NCBI GenBank assembly: GCA_964304625.1
Contig: OZ199840.1
Location: forward strand, 6,696,001-6,760,000
Length of the DNA stretch: 64,000 nucleotides
Reading direction: 5' to 3'
From: Kudoa neothunni
Lineage: Eukaryota > Cnidaria
Positions 21,039 to 32,628 of this stretch are shown piece by piece. How positions within the stretch are numbered: position 1 is the first letter of the stretch; each line of letters begins with the position of its first letter. The notes under the pieces are model-generated. The model saw only the letters and a list, made by a program, of their open reading frames with translations. It was not told the DNA's origin and made no database searches. A program made the translations under genes and the position numbers.

Positions 21039-22008
21039 ATGACAAGAAAGCAAATCGCTAAAGCTGTTAAATGTCATCCTACCACTGTGGCTCGTATTAT
21101 AAAAGAATTTGACGAAACGCAAAATTCAAATAAGAGGAAGACGGGTGGAGATCGGCGTTCTATCTTGAATGATGAGCACATACGATTCATAATTAATTGT
21201 GTCTACAACGATTGTACAATTACATTGAAATCGCTGGTAGACGTTGTTAAAGGGAGATTTCAAATAAACACTTCGATTCAGACAATTGGTAATGTTTTGA
21301 AAAGTTTTCATTACTCGCTGAAGAAGATTTCACTCGTACCTGTAGCGAGGAATTCTCATGAAGATACATCTAAAAGAAAAAGGTTTTTAATTTCTGTATA
21401 TATATGTTTAAAGATTCTTGTTATGTGATCGAATATCTGAATTTAAAACCACAACAACCTCACATAATATTTATAGATGAATCCGGATTTTCACTTTCCG
21501 TGCGGCGATCTTTTGGAAGATCGCCATTAGGCGCTAGGGCAAATAAAATTGTTCAGTCTATAAGGTCGAAGAATATAACAATTATCGCTGCTATCGGTTG
21601 TAATAAAGTGTGGACTTTAAAGTTCATGAAGGCTTGGTGAATCAACATATTTTCTCAGAATATATCGACCAACTTTTCAAAGATTTGGATGATTGTGGAG
21701 TTCTAGATACTTTGATAATCATAGATAATGTAAAATTCCATAGGACGGATGTTGTTGTTAACGAAATCAACAACAGCAGGCATAAAGTGTTGTTTCTATC
21801 GCCGTATTCTCCGTTCTTAAATCCTAGTGAGGAATTGTTCAATCAAATAAAATGTCTTATTAGAAACAAAGCTCCACAGAATAAAGACGAACTATATGTC
21901 ATCATGGACACACCTAATCAAATATCGCCAGAACAATGCTCTAACTATTTTAACCATTCTGAAACGTATTTTACTAGATGTCTAAATTCTGAGGTTATTG
22001 AAAATTAA
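21039..22008 (+). pseudogene. Tc1-type (DD34E) transposase, lightly broken
   Basis: N-terminal helix-turn-helix (MTRKQIAKAVKCHPTTVARI), then GGDRRS and a second DNA-binding region. The first catalytic Asp lies in HIIFIDESGFSLSVRRSFG, the second in LIIIDNVKFHRTDVV, and Glu in LSPYSPFLNPSEELF, 34 residues further on. There are two frame changes. One is at the TATATATA run near 21400, where loss of one TA would rejoin the frames. The other is in GTGTGG near 21610. The C-terminus ends with a stop at 22006-22008. All three catalytic residues are present, so the inactivation is recent. Terminal repeats were not located. Confidence 0.8.
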
Positions 22009-22189
22009 TAGTTTAGAACATTTTTGTTGTAGTTGCAAGTTGATCTTGAAATACTGTATGTGAAATTCGCTTCATCACATATGAGAGTATACGAGTATCA
22101 TAAGCTTTGTAAGGGCAAACATTTTGCTTTGAGTTCGAAAGCGCTGGCTTAAATGAAGCGAAAACATGCGTAACTCCTTGTTTAACCAG

Positions 22190-22280
22190 GGCTTGGGTTT
22201 TCCTCAAGATCTTGGATTTTTTTATGGATACCTTGGGTTTTTGGAGATTTTTTCATTTTTGATAAAATCTTGGGTTTTTA
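22190..22280 (+). repeat. CTTGG-rich repeat block
   Basis: Contains GGCTTGGGTTTTCCTCAAG, then ATCTTGGATTT, then CCTTGGGTTTTTGGAG. Clearly related to the minus-strand block at 7985-8055, which has the same order of words. Confidence 0.6.
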
Positions 22281-22349
22281 TTCAAAACATGTAAACATTG
22301 AATAATAACACAATTTTATTATCTGCGGCATTAATATTTGTATTTTTAA

Positions 22350-23095
22350 CCTTCCGAGTGTCGCTGGGGTCAATATGACCCCAGATAGCATTCAGTAGTA
22401 TTTTAAACCAACTTAGAAGTCAAATTTATACTTAAACTTTGGCTATTTTCCTAAAAATTCTTGCTATTCCTAAATTAAAGGTACTGAATGTTATTTGGGA
22501 ATAAACAAGCTTTGCACAAAAATTATTTACACTCTCCCTCTTTTGGAGTCAATATGACTCCAGTCATTTTTCTCAAAAAAGCTATTTTATAAATTTCTAA
22601 ACTATAGATTAAATATTTTTAAACAATTTTTTTAACTGAAAATGAAATTTTGTTAAATGAACACAGAGAAAAACTAAAAACTAAATTTCCTATGTTGGTT
22701 GATAATTTGCCGACGAGGTAAATTTTTAACAATGAGCGATTTTGGCCGCGATATATTGTCAAATGATGATACTGAAGTCAGCGAAATTTTTGACGAAATT
22801 CAAGAATTTAATTTTACATCTGGATCCGATTTTATGACGACGAAATTGCTGAAAATTCCTATGTTGATAAAAATGTAGATAAATGGTCTATTGAAAAGCC
22901 TAGAATAGCGGAAACCAGTAGTTATACTCCATTATAATCAATACAAGGGTGGTGTAGATACAGTTGGCAGGATTATATCTACAAAAAACTTACCTGCTCG
23001 TAATGTCCCAAATAAAGCAATTATGGCACTGGTTAATGACAAGGAAGTTTTTAATCCAAACTGGCAACTATGCTTGCCCAGTGCGTATTCTTAAT
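22350..23095 (+). mobile_element. piggyBac element, internally deleted
   Basis: It follows TTAA at 22346-22349 and starts CCTTCCGAGTGTCGCT, then the palindrome GGGGTCAATATGACCCC. A second, inner palindrome, GGAGTCAATATGACTCC, lies at about 22545-22561. The gene opens at about 22732 with an acidic N-terminus (MSDFGRDILSNDDTEVSEIF), usual for piggyBac. It then passes, after stops near 22880-22910, straight to YKGGVDTVGRI, the third-Asp motif, so the middle of the catalytic domain is gone. The right terminal repeat was not found and the piece probably ends near the Merlin insertion at 23171. Confidence 0.75.
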
Positions 23096-23170
23096 CCCAA
23101 CTATTGATATTTATAGTTGATCTATAAGGTCTATTTTTTAAAGTCTGCTGTAAAAACTGTACCTAACCGG

Positions 23171-24300
23171 GGCTAAAGTGCAGAACAGGTTGGTGGATTA
23201 GTCGGGATTATAAATTAATCCGGGCATAATCTCACCAATGCAGCGAAGAAAACAAATATTTAAAAACTAACTAAAGGTATATATTTCGCTGATTGTTTTT
23301 AGAGTTCGTGATAGTAATTTCCCTCTAAATTTAAAATGGAACATAAATTCCGCAATATAATATGCTAGCATTCCTTTTTTTTGTTTGTAACCTTTCGATA
23401 CAATCTTTTAAAAGCGGACCAAGTTCCCTTTATTCGATTTGTATGATAGCCGTCCCTATTCACAAACTCTCTCTCTCGTGAATCACCTTTTGACGAGCAT
23501 ACATATTATTGTTAGAAACATTATTATATCCCAACCATCTGTGACAATATTCGAACCTGGCATTACATTGCGAGATATAATATCATCCAATATTATTGCG
23601 GTTCGGAATTTCATTTGCTCTATAAATACGTTTCCGTTACTGTCGATGTCACCTACTATCCATGTTTGTTGATTTCTCAACAAACGCCCAACATTCGCTT
23701 TCCTTTTACATACCAGACTTTCGTCCATTTGGACATTAACGCCTGGATCACCTACCATCATTTAATTTTTCAAAAAATAATAAACATAGATGTCTCGAAT
23801 AAAATTTTTCCAGTCGCAAGTAGTGTGATTGGAACCTAATCATGCTTCTCGGCAGAGCGCTTCTTGGGAATCGTTTTCATAGACAACACAATAAATTATT
23901 ATGAATATTTGGTCTAAATCCAGTTTGGCTTTCTCAAAAAAAGTCCCAGAGCATGGCGAGGATTCCTTTCTGCATTTTTGGCAATAGAAACAATAATTAT
24001 CCCTGTATTTTTTTCTTCGTATAAAGTTCATTGGACTCCCATGGGAATGCACTTTTGAAGACGACAGTAATTTGAGACGTTGCATCATCTTTACGAACCC
24101 TAGTTTGTTCCGATGAAAATTTGGAATATCTCTCTCATTTATTTCATCTATATTATCAATATCAAAACGTTCCAAATCCAACTCATTGACGTTCATTCTG
24201 AAGGTTGGCAGAAATCCCGCAACTAACGGATTATTATTAATGCGGCAAATCTCATAAGGCGATTAAGGGCTAATCCATCGACCTGTTCTGCACTTTAACC
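23171..24300 (-). mobile_element. Merlin (IS1016/ISXO2-like) DNA transposon, copy 1
   Basis: The left end reads GGCTAAAGTGCAGAACAGGT. The right end, in reverse, reads GGTTAAAGTGCAGAACAGGT, and similarity continues through GGATTAG. The flanks are CCTAACCGG (23162-23170) and CCTAACTGG (24301-24309), a 9-bp target duplication with one change, which fits the 8-9 bp of Merlin. The element is 1.13 kb with one transposase relic on the minus strand. Confidence 0.85.
23483..24196 (-). pseudogene. Merlin transposase relic (ISXO2-like domain)
   Basis: The minus-strand first part (23840-24196) has an N-terminal region and a zinc ribbon (FYCQKCRKESSPCSGTFFEKAK). Note that the first Cys pair of the ribbon is weak. 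The second part (23483-23761) carries VQMDESLVCKRKANVGRLLR (first Asp) and NIVTDGWDII (second Asp). The frame is broken between the parts (about 23762-23839) and the third catalytic residue region is not recognisable. Same family as 24706-25547. Confidence 0.7.
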
Positions 24301-24573
24301 CCTAACTGGATATTATGATCCCTGTCAATAGCCACTTCCATCAATTATTTGATTTCAAAAAAATATATTAAACTCTTCATTTTTCTTTATAGATGATCGA
24401 GTTTTTTAACTCTTAGAAATATATCTTATTCTAATGTTATCAAATATTTGAAACTTCATAAACAGGAATGGTCGTACGTAAGCCCCTTGGGGACGAGGAA
24501 ATTGTACGAACTACCGATTCTGGCCGGATAGTACGTACTTTATGCGCATGAGTACAAATATTAAACACAAATC

Positions 24574-25609
24574 AGCTAAAGTACGGTATAGCGACATCCG
24601 TCGCTATATTTCTTGAATGTCCGGCGTGAAGTTCGTAACACAGAAAAACTCATGTGCCAATGTAAATAAATTTAGTTGATAACAGATATATATTTTGAAA
24701 GTCTATCATTTTAAATGTTTTTTAAATTGATATTCGGCCAAGTAGGAACCCCTTAATTCCGATTCTTTGTTAGTAATATAACGGAACTTGCGCTTGGTGG
24801 CACCCCAAATGGCCCCAATTCTGTTCGTACGGACTCCATCCGACGTTTTAAATCTAATACTATGGTTAACCTTATCATGATGATAGCCCAATATGCTTAG
24901 ATTATTGTGGCCATCCCACAGATCGGTCCAGATGGTGGACCCCACTAGGACATATTGAGAGATAATCGTCTCCAATGTAGCTTGATTTATTACCTCAGTT
25001 AAGACTTGAAATATGTTTCCATCTTCATCGATTCCTCCAACTACCCACACATTTTGATTCACAAGCACCCTACCGCGATGGCATTTGCACTTACATACTT
25101 GGGATTCATCGATTTGCACAATAATACTTGAACCACCATTTGAAGGACTTTCGATGTTAAGATATTCCATGTAGATTTCACGTATATAATTCTTCCAGTT
25201 GCAAATTGTTTCTCTTGAGTAGATCTTCAATTGCCTCATAATTGTATCGTAATTCATGTATATACCGTTAACGTCTGCAAAAATTAGATAAAAAATTTGC
25301 CATAACATAAGTTTTTCCCCTTCAAAAAACGTCCCTTTTCTGAGTGATGTTTTTCTATTACATTTATAACAGCGGAATATAAATGAGTCAATATTGCTTT
25401 CTGATCTGAATGGCAAGATTCACACGAGCGAATTTTTGACAGTAAACCAAATATCTGCAATAAGAATACTAATTTGGGTTGATCCTTTTTTAGATCGAAT
25501 ACGTCTTCTATAAGGTTATCATCAATTTCGACCGCAGAATAATCCATTCTTTAGCGGGACGAATATTAGCGAAATGTAACGAGTTTCGTCGCTACGCCGT
25601 ACTTTAGCC
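24574..25609 (-). mobile_element. Merlin (IS1016/ISXO2-like) DNA transposon, copy 2
   Basis: The left end reads AGCTAAAGTACGGTATAGCG. The right end, in reverse, reads GGCTAAAGTACGGCGTAGCG. The first ten bases match the ends of the neighbouring Merlin (GGCTAAAGTG). The target duplication is no longer clear. It is 1.04 kb with one minus-strand transposase. Confidence 0.8.
24706..25547 (-). pseudogene. Merlin transposase (ISXO2-like), nearly complete, third catalytic residue replaced
   Basis: It starts MDYSAVEIDDNLIEDVFDL (25547). A zinc ribbon spans SCESCHSD and FIFRCYKCNRKTSLRKGTFF, with one frame change near 25400 inside it. Then come the catalytic blocks VQIDESQVCKCKCHRGRV (first Asp), STIWTDLWDGHNNL (second Asp) and VNHSIRF. 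In the last block, GVRTNRIGAIWGATKRKFR, family members have Glu after TN.I, and here it is Gly. The zinc ribbon, D-D spacing and C-terminal YLAEY match bacterial-type ISXO2/IS1016 transposases. The change and the frameshift imply an inactive copy. Confidence 0.8.
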
Positions 25610-26217
25610 AAATTTTTATAAATTTGTGATATTTAGAAAAGTCGTTTAATTGTTTCCGGACGACTAAAGTTTCCATAAATTATTTATGAAATAGTGATTT
25701 TGTCGATTTGACCCTTTCGTACCCAAATTTTTTATTTCATTCCACGATTTTTCTAGATATGTTATAGGCACTAAAAGTCCTATGTTTAATGATTTTATTG
25801 AGATATAAATTAATCAAAAGTATAATTTCAGCTTTTTTTAACGTGGGTACTGAGGTGGACATTTGGCATCGGTGCTAAAACAACGATTTCGCGTATTGAA
25901 TTGCGCACAAAAACAAACAAAATAAATTTGAAGATTTTTTAAATATTTGAACTATGATAATTTAAAAAAACAGTTTCAATCTTTCACAATACAACAAAAA
26001 GAATAACATTTAGTGCATTGAAATTGAGTTTTTCGTTGGCATGTTCTACATCTGGATTTAATTGACATTATTTCAGGATAATGCCCTACGTTATCCATTC
26101 GAATATGATTAGTGAGAGGATGTGTTCTTATTCTCTCAGTTCTTTCATATTTATCATCAATTTTTTCGAAAGAATTATTAAGAGACGGTCTACCACGTTT
26201 TTTGGGAGCAATTGCTA
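25610..26217. other. Spacer with a piggyBac-type end
   Basis: At 25838-25875, GTGGGTACTGAGGTGGACAT, then TTGGCATCGG, closely matches the right end of the piggyBac at 29.98-30.01 kb, in the same orientation. It follows TTAA. No gene. Confidence 0.45.
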
Positions 26218-28205
26218 CAATGACTTATGGGTCGTGCGTAATCAAAAGGGAATTCAAAGTCATTACGCACCACACAACTTTGTGCGTGCGAAAATAAATA
26301 AAAATTAAAAATAATACGTAATATTTTCGTTGACAAGCGTACTCAACTACTGTTAATTTTAAAGTAATTTGTAATGCAGCTGTTCCTAAAATTAGATCGT
26401 CGAATTTTGTTATTTGCTTTAACATTTGTGGGCTTTTGGTTTTAAAATATCTCCTTATACAGGCCAAATATTTAAACATATCCTTATCAGAAACGGGAAC
26501 AGCTTCAATAGAATCATTATCAGACTCTTCTTCTATCCTATCATGATGTGAAAGAATATTAATATTATCGTTATCCACTTCATCAGCAGCACAAACTTCT
26601 GGATTTCTAGTGATTATATTGACTTCTTCCATCATTTCTTTTAATTCGATGGGTGGATTTTCATTTGCTGTGAGAGTTTCTAATTCTTCTTGGCATGGGG
26701 AAAAATGACTTCCTAAAACAATTTACAATTGTTTCGGTTTTTACGTGATCCCATGAATTCTTCAACAGAAACATCGCTTCCAAAATGTTGGGTAATTCGC
26801 ATTTGGTCGATCCAGCTTCCACGCTCTGTATAAGAGACTCCATTAAATGTTTCTTATAAATTACTTTAACATTGTTGATTATCCCTTGGTCAAGAGGTTG
26901 AAAAACGCTAGTAGCATTAGGTGGGAAGAAACATAAAGTAATATGGAAAAGGTTCAAATTAGGGTGTGAGGGGCAGTTGTCAAGAAAAAGCAAAATTTTC
27001 CTTGTTGACATAATTAATTTCTTGTTCCACCTAATGAGGAATTGGGGAAATATTTTCTCTGTCATTCAAGCGTTAGTGTTTGCTTCATAATCCAATGGCA
27101 GCTTTTTAATTGATCCAAAACGACGGGGCTTTGAAAACTTACCTATTATTAATGGGTCTAATTTTTATCTAAGCATATAGCAGATAAATAAAGCAGTTAT
27201 TCTTATTTTTGATTGTTTGCACCCATTTTTATTTACCTCGTTAGTGAATAGATATCCCCTACCTACGCAAGATATATAACACAAAAATATTAATAACTTT
27301 TTCGTTGCTGATAATACAAGCCTGTTTCGTCTGTATTAAAAATATCCTTAGGCTCCCAGCTCTTAAGGATTTCGCTCAAATTGGTTTTCCATTCCTCGAT
27401 GACAATATTGTTTACACTTTTAGATTCACCGAAAAATGTATTACGAGAGATATTAAATCTTTTTATAAAGCCATAAAACCAGTCAGTATACAAAGGTGTT
27501 TCCTTTGAGGCATCATCGAGGAATTCATTGGTTTCGTCGTGACTCAAGTCACGATTAAATAAACGTTTATCAGTAAACAAAATTATTTACATATTTAACA
27601 ATCGGCATTTGCCGATTGACGCCGATAAAAATTTAAACCGTTGGTTTTTTTGCGCATTAAAAAAAAGAACTAAAAAATCGCTACAGGTTTTATTGATGAT
27701 AACTTCTTGAGAAAGTTCTATATTTTTCACTCAATGATCGATATCTATATGTTCTCCTTTCTTAAGAGTTTTTCTTAATTTGGAAAAAGAACCGTCGTTA
27801 TAGTGCTTAAGCAACTTGTCTTTATTGTTTAGGATAGAATTCAAGGTTGATCTTGCTTTTACGTCGAAGGCCTTCATTGTTTCCAATTTGGCGTTTGGTT
27901 TATTCGATATCTTTTCGTAGTGTTTGATAATTTCTACTTTTTCGAAAGAGTTAGGAATTTCTTTTTGTTAGCTACCGACGCACGAGCCATAATCTTCCTC
28001 GCTTTTCAAAAAAATCGTTACGCACGAGCCATAATTGCGCACGACACGTTAAATGCATAAAAACTGTAGATATTTTAAGTTTTCTAAAGTCCAATTTATA
28101 CAATATGTTACTTTTTTAATAAAGTTTAGATAGTAAAAATTAAATTATCAACAGGTTATTAATTTATGTTTTATTGCGATATTACGTACGACCCATAAGT
28201 CGCTG
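26218..28205 (-). mobile_element. pogo/Tigger-type transposon with TA target duplication
   Basis: It starts CAATGACTTATGGGTCGTGC after TA (26216-26217). In reverse from 28205 it starts CAGCGACTTATGGGTCGTAC, with TA at 28206-28207. The terminal repeats are about 24 bp. Sub-terminal copies of ACGCACGAGCCATAAT lie at about 27972-27988 and 28018-28035, and related GTGCGTAAT words lie at the other end. These are likely transposase-binding sites. It carries one transposase on the minus strand. Confidence 0.85.
26225..27987 (-). pseudogene. Tigger transposase, several breaks
   Basis: A candidate start, MARASVANKKKF, is at 27987 and overlaps one sub-terminal repeat. A one-base shift in the following A run leads to NSFEKVEIIKHYEKISNKPN, the CENP-B-type helix-turn-helix. 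Next come DWFYGFIKRFNISRNTFFGE (second DNA-binding domain) and IFNTDETGLYYQ (first Asp). A broken GKKQSKIRITAL-like stretch has stops near 27170 and, for Trp, near 27068. It continues with LLFLDNCPSHPNL (second Asp) and VFQPLDQGII (third Asp, about 29 residues on). The C-terminal acidic tail lies at 26225-26635 in another frame. The catalytic triad is present but the gene is dead. Confidence 0.8.
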
Positions 28206-28321
28206 TATTTGGTAATAACGAAGACTTTCACTTATTTTTAATGAAAAATTCGTTAATTCCAGTATATATCTCTTAGGAATTTTTCGAATCGTACAATTTC
28301 GCTTATATAATAACCACGCAT
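28206..28321. other. Short spacer between Tigger and piggyBac
   Basis: Nothing recognised. Confidence 0.5.
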
Positions 28322-30014
28322 TTATAATACATGTATTGAGGGCACAGAAGAAAATTCGCATGTAATATTTCTTACATTATGTTTCATTACATAGAGCGAC
28401 ATCAACACATCTGAAAGGTCCACTCTTCCCATATTTTGGTTATATTCAGCTACAATTTCAGGGCACGGAATGCCAATCATGATTTTTTTGGAACGGTCAA
28501 ATCTTTTCGCCATTTTAATCGGTTGGATTGAAGAATGGGTTGATGAGAGAGTTACAACAGCTCTGTCAAACCAACGCGTTATGAAAATATTATTATTAGA
28601 GTCGTGCAGACTCTCAAATGCTCCTCGTCCCTGAGTCTTTAAATCAGTTTCATTCTGTAATGGACATCCCTTTACTCTATTCTTGCGAATGGTTCCCACC
28701 GAGTGAATGCTCCTTTTTTTTAATAAAATTTGAAGAGGAATGGATGTAAACCAATTGTCGAAGTAGACAAAATAAATTTTGGACAAGGGTAAACTCTCGC
28801 ACAACTTTCTAACAAAGTCACCTGATACTATACCACAACTTTTAACTACCTCGGGTTTTTCCCCATCATACAGATAAAAATCAAGCACTAGCCCATTAAC
28901 CCCACATCTCGCGAACATTTTGAATCCCCATTTCGTCAGTTTCTTTGGAGCATATTGTTTCGCTTTACACCTACCTTTGAATGGAATAATTTTCTCGTCA
29001 ATTGAGTTCTTTCGTCCGCATTCAACTTTCAAACAATTTGTTCTAATAGAATCCAAAACCGCTCGAATCTTTGCAAATTTATCATATTCTGAAGAATTTG
29101 GATTAGTGATAATTTTTGAATTATCAGTGAAATGTAAATATTTTCGAAGTGGGTTCTCGACATAAACTCAGAAACAGGTGGGTAATTTAGAGTTTTAGAC
29201 CAATAGCAACGATATCTCGGCATTTTGACAATCCCCATGATAATCAACATTCCTATATACTTTTTTATATCATCTTTACCAACTCGGAAACTAGAATTTT
29301 GCTGAACCGAATATAAAATTGTCTGTTCAATAATTAACAGAATCAGGTCTTCATTGAAAAAGAAGTTGAAATAATCTATCAGTAAAACGAGATCGGTAAC
29401 TTCACTAAAAACAATATCTTCCGTGTCCGAATTATTTTAAGTTGCACTTATATTCCAATTAAAGGTTGGTACAACTTCCTCATCAGAACAGTCTGAACCT
29501 TGATTATTTTCGGTGTACGTTTCAAGCATCCTTCCTTCGAGATTTTGTGTTCCAAAATCTTCAACATATTCTTCTAGATCAAAGATATCCACATCAGGAA
29601 ATACCACAATTTCAGTTGTCGTGTTTCTCTCTTTTGAACATCTAAAAACCAAATCGTGATCCATGTGTTGATTAGTCATTATATTTTGATAGGTTGTCAT
29701 GTGTCTAATGAAACGTAGCGCATTGAATCACGTTTTAACGTTTCGTAATTCAAATTTTTTTCGACGAGAAAAAACTGACTGCATGCGCATAAATTTAAAT
29801 TTCTTGTACTCCCTGTTTATTTTATGTAAGGATTTCTATTTAACTTACTATAAATGCTAGGTCTCTTAGTTTACTTAATTGGCTATCACAAAAAACAAAC
29901 ATTTAACTTTTAAAAAGTGTAATAATTCAGTAAATCATCTCAATAAATTTAACGTGCATATTTATGGGACGTTTAACTTTTTGGGTACTAGGGTGGACAT
30001 TTGGCATGAGAGAG
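28322..30014 (-). mobile_element. piggyBac transposon, 3' end missing
   Basis: The 5' end is at 30014, just inside TTAA at 30015-30018, and reads in reverse CTCTCATGCCAAATGTCCAC. The minus-strand gene starts MTTYQNIMTNQHMDHDLVFR (29700) with an acidic N-terminus. After frame changes near 29440 and 29035 comes a long intact catalytic part (29056-28322). There, SIDEKIIPFKGRCKAKQY holds the first Asp, YFVYFDNWFTSIPL the second and EYNQNMGRVDLSDV the third. The C-terminal Cys-rich zinc finger and the 3' terminal repeat are absent. The frame ends shortly after MKHNVRN. Two frameshifts and the lost end make it inactive. Confidence 0.85.
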
Positions 30015-31005
30015 TTAAAGTTTGTTTATCGGATTAAATGTGTTCAACTCTAGGATTAGCACTTGCTTATTTCATGGTTATGGTCGGTTGAAATGAACTA
30101 TCTCCCTTATATGCTCCTTCATATGTTCATTAACTGCTTCTATCTATCTATCTTTATGTATAAGATAGGCGTTTCTATTTTGGTGTCTGTTTAAACACAT
30201 TCCTTATTTGTGGAGTTTTAACGTATATGACTTGATAAGTAATTTTATAAGTTCTATTAATGGTTTTCAATGTGATAAAAAATTTATGTATGTTTCATAA
30301 ATAACGAATTCGCGGAGAATGTTAAAGCTACATTGATTGAAGGGTTATAATGGAAATACTGCGTTCATAGGTTTCATTAAATCGTTCGCTAAGCTTTTCT
30401 TTACGTGATTTAATTCAATGCGGATGGTTGTACTTTTATTTCGCCAAATTATTTAAATTGTTTACGTTGAAATCGACGCGATTTGTGGCTGTTTATGATA
30501 AGAGCGCATGTATGTTTATGCCGAGCTAAACGATGCTAATTTTAGCAATATCGATTAATGTTCATAAGTTTTCTTCTATCTCTTTTAATTTTTCTATTTT
30601 TTTATCTCTTAAAAAGTTAGTGGTGCAAACAGTTACCGAGCCGGATCAGAATTCGACTTTTAAAAATCCTCCAGGCCAAAAAATAACGTTTTAGATAACA
30701 TTTTAACGGGATTTAAATAATTAGGAATGAAAAAAATACAACGCTAACCTTAACTTGTTTAGCGTTGGGGCCGAGTCACGGAATTTTTAAATGGACGCAG
30801 GGATTGATACTTTCCTTCACAGAAATTATCATAATTTAAATTGCAAAATCCAAATCGTTATAGTAAGTTGCTTAAAAATTTTTAGTTACTTTGTTTGTAT
30901 GGGTTAATTCGAGATTTCAATATATTTTTTGAATGCTATTAAAAAATACCTCTAGGCGAAATCTTCCCCAAGCAACGCTGGACAGTTCGCGCTAGTTATA
31001 TTTAA
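30015..31005 (-). repeat. 1-kb dispersed repeat R, copy 1 (interrupted by piggyBac)
   Basis: An inverted relative of 43722-44705 over about 950 bp. The end at 30960-31000, in reverse, reads AGCGCGAACTGTCCAGCGTT, and the matching end in copy 2 is AGCGGGAACTGCCCAGCGTT. Other shared blocks include ATGATAATTTCTGTGAAGGA and AAGTCGAATTCTGATCCGGC. The homology stops exactly at the TTAA where piggyBac ends, so piggyBac went into it. No coding recognised and the class is unknown. Confidence 0.75.
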
Positions 31006-31264
31006 GAAGAAACAGAAAAAACCTAATATCAATAAATTAAGAAATGATAATACAAACAAATGAACCTCATTTCGTTTAAATCTCATCATCGTTATTTGCT
31101 GCATCCGTGGTTTTAAGAAAAGAAGTAAAGCAAATAGAAATCGACGTCTACGTCTACGTGCGGCATTACAACGGAATACAACTATACAGTCAACGCATAA
31201 GGGGATATAGAATCCGAAATTGAATTTTTACATGAATTCTTTTATAGTCCCGTTCAGTTTTTTT

Positions 31265-31705
31265 TGTTTACGTGGTAGAACCCCTGGCGCAACTCATTAG
31301 GTTGTGGAATTCTGGTTGGCCATACCTCCTCCATTAACGCTTTAGACACCGCTGGACGTAACATGAAACCCCGCCCCTTATCTTTATGTGGTAGTGTGGG
31401 ACTTTAACACACTAAACATCCTCGTCTCAGGGCAACCACCACCCCAAACCCTATCCCTTTAAGGACGTTGACTCTATGGGGACTGCAAATTGCTTGCCTT
31501 TCGATGGGTTCCGGTGGTTCAAACTCCTATTCACGCTCACCCCACTTCACAGCGAACGTACACTTTAACCACAACTCCCAAATATGGGATAGAGACCCAC
31601 CGACACAAAAGCAGTAGTCTGGCCACCGGCGGACTCGAACCTGGGTTACATGCGTTAAAGGGCTGTGATGCCATACCGCATTGCTCTTGATTGCGCGTCT
31701 ATGGT
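31265..31705 (-). repeat. tRNA-derived SINE, copy 2
   Basis: Same family as 10655-11093. The B box, GGTTCGAGTCC, lies at 31631-31641. The A box region near 31670-31685 (GCGGTATGGCATC) is less conserved than in copy 1. The body shares GGGTTTGGGGTGGTGGT and ACGAGGATGTTTAGTG. Confidence 0.75.
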
Positions 31706-32029
31706 TGGTGGATTACAACCCTTATAATCCACATGTTACAGTTAAAAAAATTTGTTTTTATTAATATACTTTTGAATATAAATGCAAACATAGTGATAAA
31801 CAAGAGGGACTAAATTACAAGAGCCCACATTAAAAAATTGCTTTGTTCACATGTGTTATGGCGGCTCGAAGGCACTTCACGTGCCGTGGTCACCTCGAAA
31901 CCAATTCCCATTTTAGTGCCCACGACCCGTCACCTACTGTATAAGGCTTTTTCTGATAGCCCCCCCATGATTCTTCCCAAATTGCAGTTTAGCCTAATTT
32001 TTGTGTTAAGCATAAACTAATTTCGGTCG
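31706..32029. other. Spacer
   Basis: No gene. A GC-rich patch at 31850-31980 was checked for a tRNA-like fold and none was convincing. Confidence 0.4.
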
Positions 32030-32314
32030 AGAAAATTGTCACAATCGATGGATGGAGTGCCTCCAATAATATTAGTCATTTGGAAATGACTCATCATGTT
32101 ATAATACATGGAGAAAATTTTGTTGACCCCATAGATACCCAGGTTCATACTCAAAATGTTGAAAATCTGTGGCTCTGTTTGAAGAGAATTCTATGAGCAA
32201 AAGGAACCAATAGATATCCACATGATTGGGAATATATTGTGGAAATTTTATTTCGAAGGCAAAAAACTCAGTTGTTTGAGGCCATTCTAGAAGAAATAAA
32301 ATTACCAAGTTAGG
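32030..32314 (+). pseudogene. Merlin/ISXO2-like transposase, C-terminal relic
   Basis: The plus-strand frame has VTIDGWSASNNISHLEMTHH (second Asp region), then GENFVDPIDTQVHTQNVENL, which keeps the Glu that the copy at 24.7 kb has lost. It continues through W, YPHDWEYIVEILFRRQ and stops at 32312-32314. One internal stop is near 32195. The zinc ribbon and first Asp are missing upstream. Confidence 0.65.
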
Positions 32315-32628
32315 TAAATTATTATTCTCGTTAGTCTATGTTTATTTGACGCGCACTTACTACCACTATTCTATATTTTTACCGAGGTTTAATCATAATA
32401 ATTGTATCGTTATCATGGACAAGTTGGCCAAAAATATCGTCTTAAGCATATCTTTTCTAAAATATGCGTATTAAAAGAACCTCCTCATTTTATCTCAAAA
32501 AATTTCTGTTACAAAAATTAAATTTAAAAAAATATCAGTCGTATCTTCCTAAAAAATAGGCTCAAATAGAAACTCGTTTGGGTCCATTTTTAAATTCACA
32601 TAACGCGCAAGCGTTCAACGTAAATACA
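32315..32628. other. Spacer
   Basis: Upstream region of the next gene. Nothing specific recognised. Confidence 0.4.

Noticed and set aside
31838-32020. GC-rich patch that might be a third SINE or a tRNA
   Set aside because: No convincing A box plus B box pair and no similarity to the two SINE copies.
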